The notes under the pieces are model-generated. The model saw only the letters and a list, made by a program, of their open reading frames with translations, searched no databases and was not told where the DNA came from. Below are positions 1 through 7,000 of a stretch of 64,000 bases of DNA, piece by piece; the stretch's first letter is position 1; each line of letters begins with the position of its first letter. This stretch comes from Paenibacillus tepidiphilus (GTDB lineage Bacteria; Bacillota; Bacilli; Paenibacillales; Paenibacillaceae), in assembly GCF_008635795.1 (NCBI RefSeq), contig NZ_VWRQ01000016.1, forward strand, positions 100,264-164,263, given 5' to 3'. The translations under genes were made by a program, and so were the position numbers.

Positions 1-122
1 AGCATATCGATTTGAAATGCGTGGACTATTTCCTGACGGAGATTCTGCCGGATATGGTGAATGAAGAGACGCTTTCCCCGGTGGACATCCGCATGATTAC
101 AGAAGAGGCGCTGGCTCAGTAG
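1..122 (+). CDS. 3' end of an unidentified gene
   Basis: Only the last 39 codons and the stop (TAG at 120-122) lie in the window, in the frame that begins with base 3. The visible C-terminus has a mildly acidic, probably helical stretch and ends in ALAQ. There is no recognisable motif, so no function is proposed. The open frame up to the window edge is the only evidence, and it is short. Confidence 0.5.
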   Translation, partial: HIDLKCVDYFLTEILPDMVNEETLSPVDIRMITEEALAQ

Positions 123-187
123 GAGCTTAGGGCCTCTTTTGCGTTAACTCCATATCTGAAATATTACATTAATAAGCAAAAGGGCTA

Positions 188-196
188 TGCTACAAT
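188..196 (+). promoter_or_regulatory. extended -10 promoter element
   Basis: The bases TGCTACAAT form an extended -10 box (TG-N-TACAAT) about 30 nt before the start of the membrane protein gene at 226. No good -35 box is visible, which is tolerated with an extended -10. The same form (TGCTATAAT) stands before the gene at 1632. Confidence 0.45.
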
Positions 197-225
197 ACAG
201 GTAAAAATTTGAAGGATGGATGTCC

Positions 226-954
226 GTGCGTTATCTTCATTTACTTCCTGTCTCGAATATCGTGATTTGGCTCAGTGTACTGCTGCTGGTGCTGATCGCG
301 GCCAATTATCTCGTCCCCGCTGCCGCGGTACGGCTGACCGTCCGCAGCTGGAGAGTGACCATACTGGGTATTCTGGCTTCCTTGCTGCTGTTTGTGCTGC
401 TCTTAGGCTTGCTGCTAAATGGCTTGCGTCCCTGGAACAGCCCGCTGCTGCTGGCGCTCCATCTGGTGCTCATTCTGGCCGCCTTTGCCGCCGGGGCCTG
501 GATGCCCAGACTGCTGAGCACTTACCGGTACGGCTGGATTGCGATCCATTTGGTGCTGGGGGCCGGCTTCTTCCTGCTGTTCGGGACGATGCTGATGGAG
601 CATTTGGTGGGCTCCTTTAACGTGAATATGACGAGGAATTATGAAATCGCCTATTATGTTTATGAGCAGGAGCCGCGCGCTTTTTTCACGCTGCTGGGCA
701 TCATGGCCTTGCTGTTCTTTGTCTTCGGCGGCCAGTATGTATCCATGGTGTTGAGGCTGTATGCGGACAGAGACGAGGCTCCTGCGGATGTTAATATCAA
801 GCTACAGAACGGTGAAATGCTGGAAGGATTGCAGATTAAGCGGATCGGACTCCGATATGTGGTGGCTGCAGAAGCGAAGGAGAAAGACGGCCGCCGCCCG
901 GCGATTTACCGTATCCCTGTCCACAAAGTGGTCTATATGAGGTCTGCGGACTAA
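226..954 (+). CDS. multi-pass membrane protein, function unknown
   Basis: This is a protein of about 242 residues. It has roughly five hydrophobic membrane segments in the first 180 residues, followed by a soluble C-terminal tail of about 65 residues rich in short beta-type runs and charged residues. I place the start at the GTG at 226 because AAGGA at 212-216 is 9 nt upstream. An ATG at 220 is in frame but only 3 nt from that site. The gene stands alone behind an extended -10 box. I do not recognise a family. A membrane sensor or envelope protein would fit, but nothing in the sequence shows it. Confidence 0.75.
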   Translation: MRYLHLLPVSNIVIWLSVLLLVLIAANYLVPAAAVRLTVRSWRVTILGILASLLLFVLLLGLLLNGLRPWNSPLLLALHLVLILAAFAAGAWMPRLLSTYRYGWIAIHLVLGAGFFLLFGTMLMEHLVGSFNVNMTRNYEIAYYVYEQEPRAFFTLLGIMALLFFVFGGQYVSMVLRLYADRDEAPADVNIKLQNGEMLEGLQIKRIGLRYVVAAEAKEKDGRRPAIYRIPVHKVVYMRSAD

Positions 955-1074
955 TATATATTCTTAAGCGCCGCTTAAACGCAGGAGGTGTTTGGCAGGA
1001 AAACAGCATTTTTTGTCGAATTAACCTTAGGTAGGCCGAGTCTTTAGGAACATCATAATACTGGAGGGCTGCCC

Positions 1075-1446
1075 ATGAGCTTTTTTGACAAATTTAAAGC
1101 CGGTGTCTCCGAGGCCGGGAACAAAGCGAAGTCCGTCGTAGAAATCAACCGGTTGAAATTGCAGAATAACGGCAAGCAAAATGAAATCGACAAGCTGTAT
1201 CAGGCAATGGGTAAGCTGCTGTTCGAAACAACGCTGCAGAATGTGCCGCTGGAGAGGTCGGAGTATGCCGGCCATATGGAGCGTGTACTGATCCTGCAGG
1301 CCGAAATCGATACCAATCTGCAGCAAATCGCCGAGTTGGGCGATGCCAAGCAATGCCGAAACTGCGGCACCACCGTAGATTCGGATGTCCGTTTCTGTCC
1401 GAACTGCGGGGCAACCTTTGGTCCGGCGGCGCAGTTCCAGGAGTAA
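1075..1446 (+). CDS. small zinc-ribbon protein
   Basis: This 123-residue soluble protein has a helical N-terminal two-thirds rich in Lys, Gln and Glu (probably coiled coil). The C-terminal zinc ribbon has two CxxC knuckles, CRNC and CPNC, about 15 residues apart. The usual family architecture is a helical oligomerisation region plus a structural zinc ribbon, and members are mostly uncharacterised. The ATG at 1075 follows GGAGGG at a normal distance. A strong terminator starts 12 nt after the stop, so the gene is probably monocistronic. A regulatory or scaffolding role is possible, but no catalytic motif is visible. Confidence 0.8.
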   Translation: MSFFDKFKAGVSEAGNKAKSVVEINRLKLQNNGKQNEIDKLYQAMGKLLFETTLQNVPLERSEYAGHMERVLILQAEIDTNLQQIAELGDAKQCRNCGTTVDSDVRFCPNCGATFGPAAQFQE

Positions 1447-1457
1447 TCGTCGAGTGA

Positions 1458-1480
1458 AGACCCCGCGCGGGGTCTTTTTT
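1458..1480 (+). terminator. rho-independent terminator
   Basis: A GC-rich stem (AGACCCCGC/GCGGGGTCT) is followed by six T residues, directly downstream of the zinc-ribbon gene. Confidence 0.85.
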
Positions 1481-1556
1481 ATATATAAGGCTTTCTTGGC
1501 TCTTGTCCGCCATGGTTGGGCAGGGGAGAAATCTCGCTTCTATTTGACGGAGGTTA

Positions 1557-1565
1557 TGCTATAAT
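1557..1565 (+). promoter_or_regulatory. extended -10 promoter element
   Basis: TGCTATAAT is a perfect TATAAT with the TG extension, 67 nt before the start at 1632. A TTGACG at 1543-1548 looks like a -35 box but lies only 11 nt away, too close to be used with this -10. Confidence 0.5.
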
Positions 1566-1631
1566 GTTTTGAATCCAAGTTAAAATATGGATACGGTTCA
1601 TTATTCAGTGATTGGGAAAGGCAGGTACGCT

Positions 1632-2099
1632 ATGAAGCCGGAGTTCTCCCCGATAGGCCTGATCATGTGCATTCTGATTTTGCTGCCCAGCATGGTGTTC
1701 TTTTCCTTATTTCCGCCTAAGGGGGGAATGGCGACGGAACCGTCTGTGCATGCGGTGTTTATCTACATGGAGCGTATTGGACAAATGGCAATTCTGCTGG
1801 TGCTGATCTTGTTTACAAAGTCCAATTTCTCCGGCCGGCCGATTGATGTTTGGGCGGTGCTGACGGTGATATGTCTGCTGCTGTATTACATCATCTGGGT
1901 CCGTTATATTGTCAATGGACAGTATGCAGCGGATTTAACCAATCCGTTCCTGAGCGTTCCGATTCCGCTTGCCGTCTTTCCGGTGTGTGCCTTGCTGTTT
2001 GCCGCCATTTGGGGGCATTCGCTGCCGCTGGGGCTCGCTGCGGCGGTCTTCGCCGCCGGACATTTAACGGTGAGCTGGGCAAGTGCGGCCGGAAGCTGA
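1632..2099 (+). CDS. small integral membrane protein, function unknown
   Basis: This is a protein of about 155 residues with four or five hydrophobic segments over most of its length and almost no soluble part. The ATG at 1632 has an AAAGG-type ribosome site 10 nt upstream. The frame is open back to 1587, but the earlier ATG has no ribosome site and would add 15 polar residues. A terminator follows at 2136, so the gene seems to be a single unit. I do not recognise the family. Confidence 0.7.
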   Translation: MKPEFSPIGLIMCILILLPSMVFFSLFPPKGGMATEPSVHAVFIYMERIGQMAILLVLILFTKSNFSGRPIDVWAVLTVICLLLYYIIWVRYIVNGQYAADLTNPFLSVPIPLAVFPVCALLFAAIWGHSLPLGLAAAVFAAGHLTVSWASAAGS

Positions 2100-2135
2100 G
2101 TCTGACGGGATGAATCATCTATGGACAAAATAGCA

Positions 2136-2167
2136 AGAGAGGTGCCGGGAGCAGCTCTCTTTTTTTT
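2136..2167 (+). terminator. rho-independent terminator
   Basis: An AGAGAG...CTCTCT stem is followed by an uninterrupted T run, downstream of the small membrane protein gene. Confidence 0.75.
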
Positions 2168-2244
2168 GCGCACAAAGCAGGAATATTCAATATATATGTG
2201 AAATATTTAATATTGTTGTAAATAAAATCACGAGGTGATCACAG

Positions 2245-3408
2245 TTGAATTCACTGTCATTCATTGAACTGGAACAAGCAGGAGTATCACCCGCCGGTGT
2301 CCGGCGGATTGGAGAAGCTGCGGCGCAAATGGTCAGGGACGGAATAACCCCCGCGCAGGTTGTCTTCGCAGCAAGAAGGGGGACGGTGCTTGTTCACCAG
2401 GCCGACGGAGTTATCGGGCCCGAGCCGGATGCGGCGGCATTGACCACCGGTGCGTTATATCCGCTCTGTTCGATTACGAAGCTGTTTACAGCTACAGGCA
2501 TCATGATGCTGGCAGAGCAAGGAAAGCTGGGACTGAACCGGCCGGTCTGCGACTATATTCCCGAGTTCACCGGGGAGGGCAAAGCGGCGGTCCGCATTCA
2601 TCATTTACTGACGCATACCTCTGGCCTGGATCAGGACACGCTCTACAAGCACCGCAAGATGAAGCAGGAGAACGGAGTGGAATGGCCTCCCTGCGCTCCG
2701 GGCCAGGACCCGGATAACCACGATTATCTCTGGGGAGGATACGATGCGCCGCTGAGCGCCCAGCCCGGCACGGTGATGTCCTATTGCGGATACGGCTATG
2801 AAGTGCTCGGCGAGATCATCCGGCGTGTCAGCGGACAAGCCTATGAGCAGTATATGGAAGAGGCCCTGTTTGGGCCGCTTGGCATGTCCGATACATACTA
2901 TCGCGTTCCTCCGGAGCTCCGGCACCGGGTCGTCAGACGGTCCCCGGAGGCGGCCTGTGCAGAGTGGGTGGAGAGCGAGTATCAGCTGAACTCGGTATCG
3001 GCGGGCGGAGGCGCCTATTCCACCGCGCGGGATTTGGCCGTATTCGGCCAACTGTTCCTGAACGGCGGGGAGCATAACGGGACCCGGCTGCTTTCGCCAG
3101 TGTCGGTCAAGGAGATGACCCGCAACCAGATTCCCGGGGTATCCTCCGCATACCGGGATGAAATTTTTCCGGAGGCCTACTGGGGGTACGGCTGGGCCAT
3201 CAACGGAAACAAGCGCGACGGCGGCGATCTGTTCTCACCGGAGGCTTATTCCCACTGGGGAGCTGCAGGACCATTCCTCTGTGTAGATCCTGTCTATGAG
3301 ACGGTGACAGTTCATCTGTCTGTGGAGCTGGATCACCAGAAGCCCTTCAAAAACATGTATGCCGACTATTTTAATAATATGGTGCTGGGTGCTATCACAG
3401 AGTTGTAA
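2245..3408 (+). CDS. serine beta-lactamase / class C-type hydrolase family protein
   Basis: This 387-residue protein is of the beta-lactamase/D-Ala-D-Ala carboxypeptidase/esterase superfamily. The nucleophile motif SxxK is visible as SITK near residue 77, in the typical setting just before an EQGKL helix. The LLTHTSGL motif follows near residue 122. The usual YxN motif reads YCG (in MSYCGYGYEVLGEI). An HWG triad near residue 340 takes the place of KTG/HxG. No signal peptide is seen, so it is probably cytoplasmic and more likely an esterase or peptidase than an antibiotic-resistance enzyme. The start is TTG at 2245, with GAGGTG 7 nt upstream. It lies just outside the biosynthetic cluster, separated from it by a terminator. 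Confidence 0.85.
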   Translation: MNSLSFIELEQAGVSPAGVRRIGEAAAQMVRDGITPAQVVFAARRGTVLVHQADGVIGPEPDAAALTTGALYPLCSITKLFTATGIMMLAEQGKLGLNRPVCDYIPEFTGEGKAAVRIHHLLTHTSGLDQDTLYKHRKMKQENGVEWPPCAPGQDPDNHDYLWGGYDAPLSAQPGTVMSYCGYGYEVLGEIIRRVSGQAYEQYMEEALFGPLGMSDTYYRVPPELRHRVVRRSPEAACAEWVESEYQLNSVSAGGGAYSTARDLAVFGQLFLNGGEHNGTRLLSPVSVKEMTRNQIPGVSSAYRDEIFPEAYWGYGWAINGNKRDGGDLFSPEAYSHWGAAGPFLCVDPVYETVTVHLSVELDHQKPFKNMYADYFNNMVLGAITEL

Positions 3409-3469
3409 GCGTTTAATAAAAAATTTTAACTTGTAAACATGGAAGTTAATATAGTGCTGGCGGACCAGT

Positions 3470-3494
3470 AAAGGGACTCCTGAGGAGTCTCTTT
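3470..3494 (+). terminator. hairpin terminator
   Basis: A near-perfect inverted repeat (AAAGGGACTCC / GGAGTCTCTTT) with a three-base loop. The T run is short, so it is a moderate terminator, possibly acting on both strands. It separates the hydrolase gene from the PKS/NRPS cluster. Confidence 0.6.
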
Positions 3495-3762
3495 ATGCTG
3501 TAGTTCTGCATAGTTCGCTATAACCTTCGTTGTTGTTCGACAAACATTTGCAATTATTTACACTCTGAATCTATTATGGGCTTTATTAAGGCATATCCCA
3601 TCAATTGTTAACAATGTTATGGATCGTATATATATAGATTTTTCTGTGATAAATGGTACATGATTATTTTTTTTCGTATGGTATTTTTAACCTGCTTCCC
3701 TAGAATATGCTTCATATTTACCATGCTTTCTGTTCTCACAAACCTATTTCAGGAGCTGTAAT

Positions 3763-3948
3763 ATGTCATATTTTGGAATAACTCTATATCCTCGTTCTAT
3801 CCTATCATTCTACCCTTTTATCTGTTCCAAGGTGAAACAGCCTCCAAATTCCAGTAAGGAACTCACTTATTTCAGCTATGCAGTCAACGCATGTATCATA
3901 ATTTGTCTTTTTGTGCGTAAAGAATTTCCATTCACATCTCTTAGTTGA
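3763..3948 (+). CDS. doubtful small ORF (61 codons)
   Basis: The frame starts with ATG 7 nt after AGGAG and encodes a 61-residue peptide with several aromatic and Cys residues and no recognisable motif. The base composition is that of the AT-rich intergenic region, and the peptide resembles nothing I know. The ribosome site is the only argument for it. I list it only because it would otherwise go unrecorded. Confidence 0.15.
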   Translation: MSYFGITLYPRSILSFYPFICSKVKQPPNSSKELTYFSYAVNACIIICLFVRKEFPFTSLS

Positions 3949-3996
3949 ATATTTAATGCGTAATTTACACAATCAGGAATTACAGTGGGAAATATA

Positions 3997-4025
3997 TTGT
4001 TAAGATTCAACTAACTTCATATAAC
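3997..4025 (+). promoter_or_regulatory. putative sigma-A promoter of the PKS/NRPS operon
   Basis: TTGTTA (3997-4002) and TATAAC (4020-4025) are separated by exactly 17 nt. Transcription would start near 4032, leaving a short leader that carries the AGGGAGAGG ribosome site (4043-4051) of the first PKS gene. No other strong promoter is obvious in the roughly 41 kb of co-directional genes downstream. Confidence 0.55.
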
Positions 4026-4059
4026 AATCATAATAGTTCACAAGGGAGAGGTATGGGCT

Positions 4060-7000
4060 ATGGTTAACAGTTCAGACAAGCTTGTAGCGATTGTAGGGAT
4101 GGGGTGCAGGTTCCCGGGAAGCGCAAATAATGCAGACCAGTTCTGGGAGCTGCTGAAAGCGGGCAAGGATGCGATTACCGAAGTTCCGGCAGACCGGTGG
4201 AGCCTGGAGGAATTTTATCATCCGAATAAGCAGGTCAAGGGAAAAAGCCATTCCAAATCCGGAGGGTTTATCGATCATTTTGATAAATTCGATGCCAAAT
4301 TCTTCGGTATCAATGCCCGGGAGGCGGACCAGATCGACCCGCAGCAGCGGCAGATGCTGGAGATTGTGTGGGAAGCGCTGGAGGATGCAGGGATCAGGCC
4401 TGCCAGCCTGAGCGGCTCGAAGACGGGAGTATTTATCGGCGGGTTTACGCTGGATTACAAGATTTTGCAGTTTGCAGACAGCTCCCAGATCGGAACCCAT
4501 GCGGCCGTGGGCAGTATGATGACGATGCTGTCGAACAGAATTTCGTACATATACAATTTCACCGGCCCGTCCTTGTCGATAGATACAGCCTGCTCGTCCT
4601 CACTGGTGTCTGTTCATGAGGCCTGCCGTAGTCTGCAGAGCGGTGAATGTGAAATGGCGCTGGCGGGCGGGATCGAGCTTATTTATGCACCGGAGTATTA
4701 TGTGGCGGAATCCAAAGGAGGATTCTTGTCGGAAGACGGGAAATGCAAAACCTTCGATGCTGAGGCCAACGGCTACGTGCGCGGTGAGGGCGGGGGGATT
4801 CTCGTCCTGAAGAATCTGGAGCAGGCACTTAAGGATGGGGACTATATCTATGCTGTAATCCGGGACAGCCTAGTCAACCAGGACGGCAAAACAAATGGAA
4901 TTACAGTGCCAAACGGCGATTCGCAGCGTCAGCTGCTGGAAGAGGTATATGCAAGGGCGGGAATCGCAGCGGAGGATGTGCAGTATGTCGAGCTGCACGG
5001 AACAGGAACGGCACTCGGTGATCCGATAGAGGTAGACGCTGTAGGCGGATTCTTCGGTGAGAACCGCAGTGAGGAGAACCGCTGTGTCATCGCTTCGGTG
5101 AAGCCGAACATCGGACATTTGGAAGCTGCCTCCGGCGTAGCATCCATGATTAAGGCAGTCCGCACGCTGGACCGCAGGGAAATTGTGCCGCATATCGGAA
5201 TGAAAGAGCTGAATCCGGCGATTGATTTGCAGAAGATGAAGCTGAGAATTCCACTTCAGAACGAAGACTGGCCGAATGACCATAAACCGGCGTTAATCGG
5301 CGTCAATTCCTTTGGCTTCGGGGGAACGAATGCGCATGTTATTCTGCAGGGTGTCACGAACCAAATGGTGTACAGCGGCAAGGTGAATGAGGAGCTGCCG
5401 CAGGTGCTGACTCTGTCAGCCAAGTCGGAAGAATCCCTCATGGGACTGGCCCGGCGATATGAGGATTTCCTGGGTACGACAGAGGAACATCTCTCCGACA
5501 TCTGTCATTCGGCATTGTTCAGACGCGACAAGTTCGCGAGATCGCTCGCAGTATACGGGCATAGTGTCGAGGAACTGCGGCAGAGTCTGGCCGATTTCAA
5601 TCAAAGTAAGCCAGTGGTCAATGTGGTGCTCGGCCATGAAGGAAAGGACAAGCGTCTGGCATTCATATTCACCGGAATGGGTCCGCAGTGGTATGCGATG
5701 GGCCGTGAGCTGTACCATAACAACCGTGTGTTCCGCGGTGTGGTAGAGCGCTGCCACGCTGAATTCTCCAAATACCTGGATTGGTCGCTGCTTGATGAGT
5801 TTCTGACTGATGAAGACAAGTCGCGGATGCAATTTACCGAGGTAGCCCAGCCGATGAACTTTGCGGTTCAGGTGGCATTGTACGAGATGTGGCAGAGCAT
5901 GGGAATTACTCCGGACCTGATTATCGGGCACAGTGTCGGCGAAGTGGCAGGCCTGTACGCGGCAGGTGTCTACAGCTTCGAAGATGCAGTGAGAATCTCC
6001 TACTACCGCAGCATGCTGCAGCAGAGACTGACCGGCAAAGGCGGAATGCTGGCCGTCGGACTGACCCAGCGGCAGGCGGAAGAACTCATTGCCGGAGACG
6101 AGGACCGGGTATCGATTGCTGCAATCAACAGTAATACAAGTGTGACGTTATCGGGTGACATGACTTGTCTGACCGCCATTCATGAGCAGCTTGACAACGA
6201 TGGCGTATTCAACAAGTTCCTGCGTGTGACGGTACCTTATCACAGCGTATTTATGAACGAAATCAAGGACGATCTGCTGGAGGCGCTGGCTGATATTCAG
6301 CCCAAGGCCAGTGATATCACGCTGTATACCACGGCGAACGGACAGCTCGCGGAAGGCCCGGAACTGAACAATGAATATTGGTGGCAGAATGTGTCCGGCT
6401 CCGTGTACTTTGCTAAGGCCATGGAGCAAATTCTGGAAGCGGGAATTGTCAACTTTGTCGAAGTCGGGCCGCATCCCGTACTGGCGAATTCCGTTAAAGA
6501 GCTGGCCTTTGAGCTGGACAAGGAGGTTCTGATCTCACCATCGCTGCGCCGGAGTGAGCCTGAAGTGTCCACATTGTACAGAACGTACGCTGAATTGCTC
6601 TGTGCCGGGGTGGAAACCGACTGGTCCCGGGTCTATCAGGGAAGCTTCAAGTATGTTAAGCTGCCTCACTACTACTGGGAGCATGAACGCTTCTGGAAGG
6701 AATCGGCTGAGTATCAGAAAAGACGGCTCGGACAGAAGGAGCACCGCTTCCTTGGATACCGTAAGAACAGCTTCGTACCGCTGTGGGAGGCAGAAATCAA
6801 TGACTATGTGCTTCCATTCGTTAAGGATCATTGCGTAAATGGCAAGGCATTGCTGGCAGGAGCGCACTATATCGAGGCTTCTTTCCAAATGATACGCCAT
6901 TTTTCAAAATTAGCGCTTGACGATATTTACGCAGTACAGCATATCCGCTTCAAAAAGGCCCTGTTCCTGGACGAGAATCACGTGGCACGGATAAATATCA

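Larger units (their letters stand above)
3409..4059 (+). other. AT-rich intergenic region upstream of the biosynthetic cluster
   Basis: These 650 bases are clearly more AT-rich than either flank. They hold a hairpin terminator (3470-3494), a doubtful 61-codon open frame (3763-3948) and the promoter before the first PKS gene (3997-4025). A second, weaker promoter-like pair (TTGTTA at 3605, TATATA at 3627, 16 nt apart) is present. No pathway regulator is encoded here. Confidence 0.6.

Noticed and set aside
1543..1565. TTGACG plus TATAAT as a standard promoter
   Set aside because: The spacer is only 11 nt. The extended -10 alone is retained.
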